Positions 8,404 to 16,772 of a stretch of DNA of 64,000 nucleotides are shown here, one piece after another. Each line of letters begins with the position of its first letter. The stretch's first letter is position 1. The translations under genes were made by a program, and so were the position numbers. The DNA is from Fimbriimonas sp037141835 (GTDB lineage Bacteria > Armatimonadota > Fimbriimonadia > Fimbriimonadales > Fimbriimonadaceae): contig JBAXBU010000004.1 in assembly GCA_037141835.1 (NCBI GenBank), positions 1-64,000 on the forward strand, in the 5' to 3' direction. The notes beneath the pieces are model-generated. The model had not been told where the DNA came from and did not search any database. It saw only the letters and a list, made by a program, of their open reading frames with translations.

Positions 8404-8501
8404 GGCGATCGCGATTGCAGGATGGCCGCGATCCTGGAAAAGCAGAAGAGGCTTTGGCTGCGGCTGAAGGCTTCTTGGCTGGACAGATTAAAGCTCTTTG
8501 A
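8404..8501 (+). pseudogene. Remnant copy of the alaS 3' end
   Basis: From 8430 the codons read D-P-G-K-A-E-E-A-L-A-A-A-E-G-F-L-A-G-Q-I-K-A-L-stop, against D-P-S-K-A-E-E-A-L-A-A-A-E-A-V-L-A-G-Q-I at the end of alaS. By hand count 57 of 72 bases agree, continuing past the alaS stop (GCTCCTTGA against GCTCTTTGA). Upstream, GCGATTGCAGGA also matches alaS (A-x-A-G) but needs one base of frameshift. No start codon or upstream domain remains. Confidence 0.75.
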
Positions 8502-8518
8502 CACCGCGGATACAGAAA

Positions 8519-8545
8519 AGCCCTTCATGCCTCGCATGAAGGGCT
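8519..8545 (-). terminator. Intrinsic terminator of the sedolisin-type protease gene
   Basis: AGCCCTTCATGC and GCATGAAGGGCT form a perfect 12-bp stem around CTC. On the minus strand the stem is followed by TTTTCTG, and it starts 18 bp after the protease stop at 8563. It could also serve + strand transcripts from the old alaS end. Confidence 0.8.
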
Positions 8546-8562
8546 AACCGCGATAGATTCTC

Positions 8563-9750
8563 TTAGAACCCGCTGGTACCTATCGGAGTACCGACACCCG
8601 TCGTCAGGTCATAACCGACCGCCGAAGAGTTTGCACCCGCGATTCCACTGGTGACATCCCGGAAGGCGGATGAACCTAGATTGGCATAGATCCTCGTCAA
8701 CTCAGCTGAAGAGGAAGCCGACGTCTGACCAGATTGATTGTAGATTCCTGCAATGATTGGGCAAGAGAGGCTTGTGCCGCCAAACACCATCCATTGGCTA
8801 GCTGTCGTACTAGTCGGAGCATAGACCGCGCATCCTGTATAAGGATCAGCGACCGCCGAAATGTCTGGACCGCCGCGCTGGGTGCCAACGATTGACTGAA
8901 CAGAGCTTTGATACGCCGGTATCGTGAAGTACGCGCTCACGCCGCCGCCCGTACCAGACCAAGCAGTTTCAGTCCAATTGGCACCTGACCCACTCAATGA
9001 TGTTCCGCCAACGGCAACAACTTTCGGTGAGAGAGCCGGCCACGAACGTTGCCCACCGGTATCACCTGTGGCGGCAAAGAAGACAACATTTGGCTGAACA
9101 AAGTTCGATTCATAGTTCACGGCACTCGCAAATTCGGTCGCGCCAAAGCTCATCGAAACCGCCCTAACGCCAGGCAATGCCGCGGCTTTCTTAATCGCCG
9201 CATTGAGGTCCGTAAAGCTGTTTGAGTTTGCTTCAACCAAATAGATCTTGGCATTTGGTGCCATTGCGTGAGACCATTGTATATCCAGGGCAGCTTCCTG
9301 GTTCCAGCCGACATTTGCAGCTGGGGCTTTCGTTCCTTGATAAACAACTTGTAGCCGTTTGTTGGTTGTGGTTGCCTGGTTGGAAGCGGTTTCAGTTGGC
9401 AAACCGAATTGAGTCGAGAAGACATTGAAGTCGCGCTTCGCATTGGGATAGTGGTAAGCAATGACGATGGCAATCGCGCCCGATCCTCCCGTCGAAGCAA
9501 GGTTGTAGGCGGCTCTAATGGAGCTTGGTCCATATCCTGCCGGTGCAAACATTCGAGGGGAAAGGTTTGCCTCCACCGCATCGAAATCGTAGTCTGTGCC
9601 TCGAAAAGCACCTTTCAATACTAAGTGGTTGGTATGAGCCCGAAACCCCGTGTCTTCGGCTCGGACAATTGAAGTCGTAGGGACGCCGATGTTTGGATCC
9701 AACATTGGAATTTGTCGGATCGCACTAATTGCTGACAGTAAAGTAATCAC
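8563..9750 (-). CDS. Sedolisin-type (S53) serine-carboxyl peptidase, no long prodomain
   Basis: S53 peptidases are subtilisin-fold acid proteases with a Ser-Glu-Asp triad. Visible here are NQEAALDIQWSHAMAP (Glu152 and Asp156), FFAATGDTGG (oxyanion Asp230) and GGTSLSCP (nucleophile Ser327). The C-terminal FRDVTSGIAG matches the calcium-site region. The mature-domain start (AGYGPSSIRAAYNLAS) comes only about 70 residues in, whereas secreted sedolisins usually carry a prodomain of 150-200 residues. No clear signal peptide is seen. The GTG start at 9750 lies inside a hairpin (9746-9776); ATG at 9705 is an alternative. It is transcribed in the same direction as the ALDH gene upstream. Confidence 0.85.
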   Translation of the reverse strand: MITLLSAISAIRQIPMLDPNIGVPTTSIVRAEDTGFRAHTNHLVLKGAFRGTDYDFDAVEANLSPRMFAPAGYGPSSIRAAYNLASTGGSGAIAIVIAYHYPNAKRDFNVFSTQFGLPTETASNQATTTNKRLQVVYQGTKAPAANVGWNQEAALDIQWSHAMAPNAKIYLVEANSNSFTDLNAAIKKAAALPGVRAVSMSFGATEFASAVNYESNFVQPNVVFFAATGDTGGQRSWPALSPKVVAVGGTSLSGSGANWTETAWSGTGGGVSAYFTIPAYQSSVQSIVGTQRGGPDISAVADPYTGCAVYAPTSTTASQWMVFGGTSLSCPIIAGIYNQSGQTSASSSAELTRIYANLGSSAFRDVTSGIAGANSSAVGYDLTTGVGTPIGTSGF

Positions 9751-9776
9751 TAGGGGGACTTATTCCCCCCAGTGAT
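9746..9776 (-). promoter_or_regulatory. Hairpin overlapping the protease start codon
   Basis: ATCACTAGGGGG (9746-9757) and CCCCCCAGTGAT (9765-9776) pair over 12 bp with one mismatch in DNA. In the minus-strand RNA that mismatch becomes a G-U wobble and the loop is 7 nt. The GTG at 9750 lies within the 3' arm, so the structure may terminate transcripts from the ALDH gene or mask this start. Confidence 0.5.
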
Positions 9777-9849
9777 TATTCTTCCAAAGGATTAATGCTA
9801 GGAAAATTCAGACCTGGTCAAAATCACACCTGAGTCTATTCTTTCAAAT

Positions 9850-11364
9850 TTATTCGGGCAAATCGAACTTAATTCCTTGTGCCAAAGCTGGCTTCTCTCG
9901 ACCAAAGAATGTAGTACTGGTTTGGCGTCGCATATAGGCACGCCAAGCATCGGAACCCGATTCTCGACCGCCACCCGTTTCTTTTTCTCCACCAAACGCT
10001 CCGCCAATCTCCGCACCCGAAGTGCCAATGTTTACATTAGCGATTCCACAATCGCTGTGTCGCTTGAAGTACTCAGCATCCCGAATGTCAGTTGTCATGA
10101 TCGATGAACTAAGACCCTGGGGGACTTCGTTATGAATTTGAAGAGCTTCTTCCAAAGTATCGTAAGGCAAAACATACGTGATTGGAGCAAACGTTTCTAT
10201 ATGAATAGTCTCAGTTTGTTTAGCGAGCTTAACGACTGCCGGGTGAACATAGAAGGCGTTCGGAAATTCGTCCGTCATCACTCGCTCACCGCCAACAATT
10301 TCGACGGCCTCTCCTTTCACCCTTTCCAAAGCTCCTTGCATGCCGTTGAATGAAGCTTCGTCAATCAACGGGCCAACCAAGGTACCGGCTTCAAGCGGGC
10401 TACCAATCTTCGTGGCACCAATTGATAGGTAGGCCATCTTCAGCGTGTTGAACACGGTGTCAAAAATGGATCGATGAACGAGAACTCGTCGGGTGGTCGT
10501 GCATCGCTGACCCGCAGTACCAACACTACCAAAGAGGATTGATGGAATCGCAACACCTAGATCAGCGGTTTCCGTAATAATCATGGCGTTGTTTCCGCCA
10601 AGTTCCAGAAGCGATCGTCCGAACCTTGCGGCGACACGTTGGGCGACAATACCACCCATTCGGCATGACCCGGTTGCAGAGATGAGAGGTACTCGCTTGT
10701 CATCTACCATTTGGGCACCAATATCAGCGCCACCAATAAGGAGTTGACTCAGACCTTTCGGGACTCCGCCAAATTCTTCAGCCGCTTCATCAAAGATGGC
10801 TTGACAAGCAAGTGCGGTCAAAGGAGTTTTCTCCGAAGGCTTCCAAAGGCAACTGTCACCGCAGACGAGGGCAAGTGCCGCGTTCCAAGACCAAACCGCT
10901 ACTGGAAAGTTAAATGCCGAAATAATTCCTACCGGTCCCAATGGTAACCAATTCTCTTGCATGGTGTGGTTAGGTCGCTCACTGGCAATGGTCAACCCGT
11001 ATAGTTGGCGAGAGATTCCTACCGCGAAGTCGCAGATGTCAATCATCTCTTGAACTTCGCCACGGCCTTCTTCTAGAATCTTTCCGCACTCTAGCGAAAC
11101 CAACCGTGAGACCTCTTCCTTCCGTTCCCTCAACTTGTTTCCAAGGATGCGAACTAACTCACCTCGGCGGGGCCCAGGAATCTCTCGCCAAGCATGGAAA
11201 GCGGTGACCGAAAGAGCGATTTTTGACTCAACTTCCGATATCGAGTCTATTCGGAGGCTCGCGAGAATCGAACCATCAACTGGTGAAGTCACAACAAGGT
11301 CGTGCCCTGATACATCCTCAAGATTTGGGATGAGCGAGTGAAGCAGGGCTGCGTTGGTAATCAT
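9850..11364 (-). CDS. ALDH7-type aldehyde dehydrogenase (aminoadipate-semialdehyde type)
   Basis: This is an NAD(P)-dependent aldehyde dehydrogenase. It resembles the ALDH7/AmaB group that oxidises alpha-aminoadipic semialdehyde in lysine breakdown, judged from the stretch SRQLYGLTIASERPNHTM and the PLGPVGIISAFNFPVAVW block. Catalytic features are ELGGNNA with Glu254 and GTAGQRCTTTRR with Cys288; the nucleotide-binding KPSEKTPL is present. At 504 residues the length is normal. No other lysine-degradation gene is nearby, so the substrate is not fixed by context. It is divergent from pepF with 55 bp between the two starts, which must hold both promoters. Confidence 0.85.
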   Translation of the reverse strand: MITNAALLHSLIPNLEDVSGHDLVVTSPVDGSILASLRIDSISEVESKIALSVTAFHAWREIPGPRRGELVRILGNKLRERKEEVSRLVSLECGKILEEGRGEVQEMIDICDFAVGISRQLYGLTIASERPNHTMQENWLPLGPVGIISAFNFPVAVWSWNAALALVCGDSCLWKPSEKTPLTALACQAIFDEAAEEFGGVPKGLSQLLIGGADIGAQMVDDKRVPLISATGSCRMGGIVAQRVAARFGRSLLELGGNNAMIITETADLGVAIPSILFGSVGTAGQRCTTTRRVLVHRSIFDTVFNTLKMAYLSIGATKIGSPLEAGTLVGPLIDEASFNGMQGALERVKGEAVEIVGGERVMTDEFPNAFYVHPAVVKLAKQTETIHIETFAPITYVLPYDTLEEALQIHNEVPQGLSSSIMTTDIRDAEYFKRHSDCGIANVNIGTSGAEIGGAFGGEKETGGGRESGSDAWRAYMRRQTSTTFFGREKPALAQGIKFDLPE

Positions 11365-11419
11365 GCTTTCATTATGGAAGGTTCGACATTTGGGAACCCT
11401 TGAGCCTCATAATTAATGT

Positions 11420-13225
11420 ATGTCCTCTGTGGAAGTTTTGCCGCCTGCTGTTCGTTGGGATCTAAGTGCCCTTTTTGCTTCAATGGAGGACCCAAAGATT
11501 GAGTCCACTTGGTCGTTGAGTCATGAGCGAGCGGATGCGTTTGCAACTAAGTATCGAGGGAAGATTAACAGTCCCGATCTTACTTCTGACCTACTCAATC
11601 AAGCTTTAACGGATTTAGAGGTCTTGACTACGGATGTGGCAAAGCCAATGACTTATGCGAACCTTTTGTTTGCTGGTGACGCAAGCAATGCAGCCATCGG
11701 AGCATTTATGCAGTCACAAATGGAGAAAGCTACTGAGCTCCAAATCAAATTGATGTTCTTCGAATTGGAACTTCAAGCGGCCCCTCAAGAAACCATTTCC
11801 GCGCTATCTGACGATGCAAAGCTTGCCAACTATCGGCACCATATCCAAGTTGCACGCACTTACAGTCCGTACCGATTAAGCGAGAAAGAGGAGGTGCTGA
11901 TGGAAGAATTAGCCAACACGGGGTCTCGGGCCTTTAATCGGCTATTCGACGAAGTGACTTCGAACTATGTCTTTAAATTCACCCTGGACGGAAAAACAGA
12001 TGAAAGGAGCCAACAAGAAGTTCTTGCTTTACTTCGCCACGAAGATCGGGCGACTCGCCAAGCAGCTGGAGATTCAATTACGGCTGGGCTCAAAGATCAG
12101 GAGCGGGTTCTGGTGTTCATTTTCAACACCCTTATGCAAGACAAGTCGATCGAAGACCGATTGCGCGGCTTCCAATTTGCGGAGCAAAGCCGACACATGG
12201 CCAATGAACTCGATCGGGAAACCGTTGATCTTGTGGTCAAGCTTTGCCGTGAGTTCTATCCGATGGTCGCTCGATACTATCGGGTGAAACAACAAATTCT
12301 TGGTTTGCCAGAACTTACCCACATTGACCGGTATGCCCCGTTATTTGCAGCTGAGGGCAAGGTCAGTTGGGAGGAAGCTCAGGAAATCGTGCTTGGCGCT
12401 TTTGGTGAGTTCTCGACCGAAGTTCGAGATCGAGCCGCGGAGTTCTTTGATAAGAATTGGATTGACGCTGAGCCTAGAAAAGGCAAAACGGGGGGTGCAT
12501 TCTGTAGCTATAACACACCGGATACCCACCCGGTCATCCTTCAGTCATTCCTAAATAAGATGGACGACGTGAGCACACTTGCTCATGAACTTGGGCATGG
12601 AGTCCACGCATCCTTTAGTCGTGACCAGAGCTATTTCAACTTCCATGGGACCTTGCCACTCGCTGAATTGGCGAGCACCTTTGGCGAGATGCTGGTGTTC
12701 GAGAAACTCGTTGCCGGCGCCTCGACGAAAGACAAACTGGCATTGTATGCCGAGAAGATCGAGGGCATATTTGCGACGGTTTTCCGACAAGCGGCGATGT
12801 ACCAATTTGAGATGCGGATCCACGACGCAAGGCGAAAGCAAGGCGAATTGGCGGCGGAGGAGTTTGGTGAGATTTGGCAGGAAGAACTGCAGTCGATGTT
12901 CGGCGATTCGGTCAAATTGGGAGATCAGCACAAGTGCTGGTGGATGTATGTTTCGCACTTTACTGCGGTCCCGTTTTATGTCTATGCGTACTCATTTGGA
13001 GAACTTTTGGTTCTCAGCTTGTACGAAATGGCAAAGAAGCAAGGCCCTTCGTTTGCGGATCGGTACATTGAGGTGCTTCGATTGGGGGGTTCTAAGACTC
13101 CGGCCGAGCTGATGGAAATGTTGAACGTGGATCTTCAGTCGGAAGAGTTCTGGAGAGGGGGCTTTGCCGCAATGGATAAGTTCTTGGTCGAATTCGAAAG
13201 ACTTTGGGCTGAGCATAAGGGGTAA
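11420..13225 (+). CDS. pepF: Oligoendopeptidase F (M3 family metallopeptidase)
   Basis: PepF is a cytoplasmic zinc peptidase that trims oligopeptides. The HELGHGVHA motif (HExxH at about residue 389) supplies two zinc ligands and the catalytic Glu, and LPLAELASTFGEMLVFEKL further on supplies the third ligand (Glu). The 601-residue length and the N-terminal helical domain (RWDLSALFASMEDP) fit the M3B/PepF group. The ATG at 11420 is preceded by an overlapping out-of-frame ATG at 11416. It is a single-gene transcription unit facing away from the ALDH gene. Confidence 0.93.
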   Translation: MSSVEVLPPAVRWDLSALFASMEDPKIESTWSLSHERADAFATKYRGKINSPDLTSDLLNQALTDLEVLTTDVAKPMTYANLLFAGDASNAAIGAFMQSQMEKATELQIKLMFFELELQAAPQETISALSDDAKLANYRHHIQVARTYSPYRLSEKEEVLMEELANTGSRAFNRLFDEVTSNYVFKFTLDGKTDERSQQEVLALLRHEDRATRQAAGDSITAGLKDQERVLVFIFNTLMQDKSIEDRLRGFQFAEQSRHMANELDRETVDLVVKLCREFYPMVARYYRVKQQILGLPELTHIDRYAPLFAAEGKVSWEEAQEIVLGAFGEFSTEVRDRAAEFFDKNWIDAEPRKGKTGGAFCSYNTPDTHPVILQSFLNKMDDVSTLAHELGHGVHASFSRDQSYFNFHGTLPLAELASTFGEMLVFEKLVAGASTKDKLALYAEKIEGIFATVFRQAAMYQFEMRIHDARRKQGELAAEEFGEIWQEELQSMFGDSVKLGDQHKCWWMYVSHFTAVPFYVYAYSFGELLVLSLYEMAKKQGPSFADRYIEVLRLGGSKTPAELMEMLNVDLQSEEFWRGGFAAMDKFLVEFERLWAEHKG

Positions 13226-13233
13226 AGGCGTAA

Positions 13234-13503
13234 CCTCTAAACGGAGAAAAGCCTACTCAGGTCCCCGAGGAATTAGTCGACGTTCTTGTGAGGGCTCCAG
13301 ATACTTTCTGGGTGGAAGGATTTAAAGGAACGCGAGTGCCTTTGCACGTCCTCCTTGATACTTTAGATGGATGCCCCAACGTAATTATTGAACAGGCGAT
13401 CGCCATCATCCGCCGAGAACAAAATGATGCCAGAAAAGTTAACGAGCCAGAGTCAAGGAAGAATAGTCCCGAAGGGGCGGCAAGATTTCAGCCCAGATCG
13501 TAG
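13234..13503 (+). pseudogene. DUF433-like antitoxin-type fragment
   Basis: An open frame runs from 13234 to the TAG at 13503 without an ATG; GTG at 13288 is the only usual start. The segment APDTFWVEGFKGTRVPLHVL, then LLDTLDGCPNVIIEQAIAII, resembles the DUF433 pattern (G-T-R-V-P-V..LLD.L..G....F...P.V..EQ..A.L), but the stretch between the two halves is too short. DUF433 proteins are often antitoxins of VapB-like modules. No toxin gene is adjacent. The 3' end runs into the left arm of the transposase element, so its C-terminus is encoded by the repeat. I read it as a truncated remnant. Confidence 0.4.
13465..13496 (+). repeat. Left terminal inverted repeat of the Y1 transposase unit
   Basis: These 32 bases are the exact reverse complement of 14096-14127. 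An inner pair (TGCGGCCTGAAGGGT at 13531-13545 against 14048-14062) is also inverted. The palindromic ends around one Y1 transposase gene are typical of REP-associated (RAYT) units. Confidence 0.85.
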
Positions 13504-13559
13504 GTCTGGGTCAGGGTTCATTTTTTTTCTTGCGGCCTGAAGGGTTGCGATACCTTTCT

Positions 13560-14012
13560 TCAATCCCAAAGAAACTTCTCATCGAACGGAATTCCATTTT
13601 CGGTCAACAATTTTCTAAGTTCATCTTGAAATGAGACCGCGGAGTGATGCTCATTCTGCCGTTCAATGTAGTCGACAACAATTGGAGAATCTTCAGGCGA
13701 AACGCTGAAAATGCCATATCCGAGTTGCCAACTAAAACTAGACAATTCAGGACTCTTCGTCTTCAACCACTTAGACGACGAAACCTTTAACAGCTCAATT
13801 GTATCGGACATTGCCATTGTTCTCGATAACCCAAAGAGTAAATGAACATGGTCTGTATATCCTCCAATCTTGATTGGAAAGTGCTTTTTGGACTCAAGAA
13901 TTGCTGCGAGGTAGCTATATAGATCACCCTGAATTTCGGGCACTAGACTGTGATCTCTGTTTTTTGTACTGAATACGCCATGGACTAGGACGCGACTTAG
14001 AGACTGGGGCAT
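13560..14012 (-). CDS. REP-associated tyrosine transposase (Y1, IS200-like TnpA)
   Basis: This 150-residue single-strand DNA transposase belongs to the HUH/Y1 family. The metal-binding HUH motif is GGYTDHVHLLFGL (His55 and His57). The catalytic tyrosine is in VDYIERQNEHH (Tyr115), followed by SFQDELRKLL, the usual C-terminus. The N-terminus SRVLVHGVFSTKNR matches the W-H-x-V-F-x-T-K-x-R start pattern with L-V-H. The frame is complete, so it may be active. It lies between 32-bp inverted terminal repeats and has no companion TnpB. The start codon ATG is at 14012. Confidence 0.9.
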   Translation of the reverse strand: MPQSLSRVLVHGVFSTKNRDHSLVPEIQGDLYSYLAAILESKKHFPIKIGGYTDHVHLLFGLSRTMAMSDTIELLKVSSSKWLKTKSPELSSFSWQLGYGIFSVSPEDSPIVVDYIERQNEHHSAVSFQDELRKLLTENGIPFDEKFLWD

Positions 14013-14095
14013 AACTTGTTCGATTTTATCCGAAGAAAATTAGCGCGACCCTTCAGGCCGCAAATTGGAACAAATCCCTAACCCAGCCATGTTGA

Positions 14096-14127
14096 CTGGG
14101 CTGAAATCTTGCCGCCCCTTCGGGACT
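14096..14127 (-). repeat. Right terminal inverted repeat of the Y1 transposase unit
   Basis: Perfect 32-bp partner of 13465-13496. The inner repeat partner ACCCTTCAGGCCGCA lies at 14048-14062. The remaining sequence to 14307 shows no gene and must hold the argG promoter. Confidence 0.85.
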
Positions 14128-14307
14128 TGTGCATCGACAAAATGAAATTGTGTTGATCAATTGAGAGTGCTTTACACTTGGCTTGACGCCAAATGCTTAA
14201 GGATATCGAGGATTGTGTCGCCACTCGTTCCTCCTTTGCGTATCAGTGCCGAGATGATGACAAAGTAAACTAGACTCAGCTGGTCACCGCCGACCGCTCC
14301 AAACACC

Positions 14308-15633
14308 ATGTCACGAATTCTCTCTCATCTTCCCGTCGGCGAAAAGGTCGGCATTGCCTTTTCTGGTGGACTTGATACCAGTGTTGCCGTTCACTGGATG
14401 CGATCCAAAGGTGCGGTTCCTTACTGCTATACCGGCGACCTCGGGCAGTACGACGAAACGGATATTGCGGGCGTTCCTGGCCGGGCAGTTCAATACGGCG
14501 CGGAAAAAGCCCGGCTCGTTGATTGCGTTGAGGACATGGTTGTCGAAGGTATTGTTGCCATCCAGTGTGGAGCGTTTCACATTACTAGTGGCGGTAAGAC
14601 ATATTTCAATACGACGCCAATTGGCCGAGCGGTTACAGGAACCAAGCTTGTTCGAGCAATGGCTGAAGACGGGGTCTCGATTTGGGGCGACGGCAGCACC
14701 TACAAGGGTAACGACATTGAGCGATTCTATCGTTACGGGCTTTTGGCCAACCCAAATTTGAGAATTTATAAGCCTTGGCTTGATACAGCGTTTGTCAACG
14801 AATTAGGTGGGCGAAAAGAAATGAGTGAGTGGTTGGAAACTCATAACTTGCCTTATCGAGATAAGAAAGAGAAGGCTTACTCGACCGATGCAAATATTTT
14901 GGGTGCGACCCACGAAGCCAAGGATTTGGAGTTTTTGGATCGGGGATTGAATATCGTTGAGCCGATCATGGCGGTGAAGCACTGGGATTCTTCCGTTGAA
15001 ATTGCGACCGAAGAGGTCACGATTGAGTTTGAAGCTGGTTGGCCAACGAAGATTAACGGTCAAGCGTTCGCGGATCGAACGGGAATCTTTAAGCTTGCCA
15101 ACGATATTGGCGGGCGACACGGACTTGGTTTCAGCGATCAGATCGAAAATCGAATTATCGAGGCCAAGAGCCGAGGGATTTATGAGGCCCCAGGAATGGC
15201 GCTGCTCCACATCGCTTACGAGCGACTTCTCAACGCAATCCACAACGAAGGCACGATTGAAAACTATCGAACGAACGGGCGCAAATTAGGAAGGTTGCTT
15301 TATGAAGGTCGTTGGTTCGATCCGCAGTCATTGATGCTACGAGATAGTCTTCAACGATGGGTTGCCAGCATGATCACCGGAAGCGTGACTTTGGAATTGC
15401 GACGGGGCGACGACTACACCATTTTGAACACAACAGGCGAACACCTTGCCTATCATCCGGAGCGTTTGAGCATGGAGAGCGGGGAGTCCGAATTCTCGCC
15501 AGAAGACCGAATTGGTCAACTTTCAATGCGGAACTTGGATATCCAAGACACGAGGGAAAAGTTGATGGGCTATCAAAAGCAGTCGGCTCTTGGCACCAAT
15601 GAAATATTCGGATTGGAATCAACTAACGAATGA
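14308..15633 (+). CDS. argG: Argininosuccinate synthase
   Basis: ArgG joins citrulline and aspartate with ATP in cytoplasmic arginine synthesis. The PP-loop AFSGGLDTSVAVHWM is at the N-terminus, followed by GDLGQYDETD and the citrulline/aspartate site HITSGGKTYFNTTPIGRAV. The 441-residue length and insert pattern match the longer, E. coli-like type of ArgG and not the roughly 400-residue type. It starts at ATG 14308 without an evident Shine-Dalgarno sequence. It overlaps the fucosidase gene by 4 nt (ATGA), and no other arginine gene is nearby. Confidence 0.95.
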   Translation: MSRILSHLPVGEKVGIAFSGGLDTSVAVHWMRSKGAVPYCYTGDLGQYDETDIAGVPGRAVQYGAEKARLVDCVEDMVVEGIVAIQCGAFHITSGGKTYFNTTPIGRAVTGTKLVRAMAEDGVSIWGDGSTYKGNDIERFYRYGLLANPNLRIYKPWLDTAFVNELGGRKEMSEWLETHNLPYRDKKEKAYSTDANILGATHEAKDLEFLDRGLNIVEPIMAVKHWDSSVEIATEEVTIEFEAGWPTKINGQAFADRTGIFKLANDIGGRHGLGFSDQIENRIIEAKSRGIYEAPGMALLHIAYERLLNAIHNEGTIENYRTNGRKLGRLLYEGRWFDPQSLMLRDSLQRWVASMITGSVTLELRRGDDYTILNTTGEHLAYHPERLSMESGESEFSPEDRIGQLSMRNLDIQDTREKLMGYQKQSALGTNEIFGLESTNE

Positions 15634-16685
15634 AGCGCGACGACGTGATCCAACACTCCCAATCGGGGACTTCCGATAAGCCTCAATGGCTGAAGGACCG
15701 GCTGAAATGGTTCAAAAGCTTGGAATTTGGAATTATTCTCCACTGGGGTGTTTATTCATTTTGGGATTGTTGCGAGAGTTGGCCGCTGGTGCCGGATTGT
15801 GATTGGTCACGGCGAGACGAGATCAAATGTTGGACAGAGCGCAATAAAGACATCGATTTGTTTCAGTATGATTACAAGAACTTATATAAACAGTTCAATC
15901 CGATCAAGTTTGATCCCGACGAATGGGCGAACCTTTTTGTCGAGGCTGGAGCAAAATACGTTTGCTTTACAACCAAGCATCACGATGGCTTTTGCATGTG
16001 GGATACTAAGACCACTGAATACAAGATCACCGGATCGGAATGTCCATTTCATACAAACCCTCGCGCTGATGTGACGAAGGCATTGTTTGATTCGTGCCGA
16101 AGGGCGGGGCTCGCTGTATCGGTGTATTACAGCAAAGCAGACTGGGATTGCGAATACTATTGGGCAAAAGACCCTCGGCCCATGAGTCAAACGGCGAACA
16201 CTGTTGATGATTCTGAGACATGGGCGAAGTTCGTCCAGTTCACTCACAATCAGATTCGCGAATTGATGACCAATTACGGAAAGATTGACATTTTGTGGCT
16301 TGACGCTGGTTGGGTGAAGGGAAAAGAAAACATTCGTATGGCGGAAATGGTTGAAATGGCGAGGGAGCTTCAGCCCGGTCTTATTGTTGCAAACCGGACC
16401 GTTGGCGATGAATTTGAAGACTTTGTCACTCCAGAGAGGGAAATCCCCGATGAAGCCCTGCCTGAAATTTGGGAAGCATGTTTGCCTCTTGGTCCAGATT
16501 GGAAATACGTTGAGGGTCAGAAGTTTAAAAGTGCCGAGACTGTATTCGAAGAAATTGAGCAGACAATTGCTAAGGGCGGCAATTTCCTATTAGGTATTGG
16601 GCCGAAGTATGATGGCTCGATAACTGCCGAGAACCAGGAAATACTCCGGAAAATTGGTCGTTTGCGATTGAATTCACGAAGATAA
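15630..16685 (+). CDS. GH29 alpha-L-fucosidase-like glycosidase
   Basis: GH29 enzymes hydrolyse alpha-L-fucosides by a retaining mechanism. The family landmarks are FGIILHWGVYSFW, FVEAGAKYVCFTTKHHDGF (the His pair) and KIDILWLDAGW, where Asp225 is the expected nucleophile. FLLGIGPKYDG near the end fits the LNIGP block. At 351 residues it covers just the catalytic barrel, lacking the C-terminal beta domain. No signal peptide is seen, so it probably acts on imported oligosaccharides in the cytoplasm. Its ATG overlaps the argG stop, so it is coupled to argG, though the two have no obvious shared pathway. Confidence 0.85.
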   Translation: MKRDDVIQHSQSGTSDKPQWLKDRLKWFKSLEFGIILHWGVYSFWDCCESWPLVPDCDWSRRDEIKCWTERNKDIDLFQYDYKNLYKQFNPIKFDPDEWANLFVEAGAKYVCFTTKHHDGFCMWDTKTTEYKITGSECPFHTNPRADVTKALFDSCRRAGLAVSVYYSKADWDCEYYWAKDPRPMSQTANTVDDSETWAKFVQFTHNQIRELMTNYGKIDILWLDAGWVKGKENIRMAEMVEMARELQPGLIVANRTVGDEFEDFVTPEREIPDEALPEIWEACLPLGPDWKYVEGQKFKSAETVFEEIEQTIAKGGNFLLGIGPKYDGSITAENQEILRKIGRLRLNSRR

Positions 16686-16772
16686 TCGCAAGAAAACGCA
16701 TCCTTCTCGCTTAATCTGTCAAAATTTATTGAACCATATTGAAATAATATGGGTACTAACTGGTGAAGTAAC

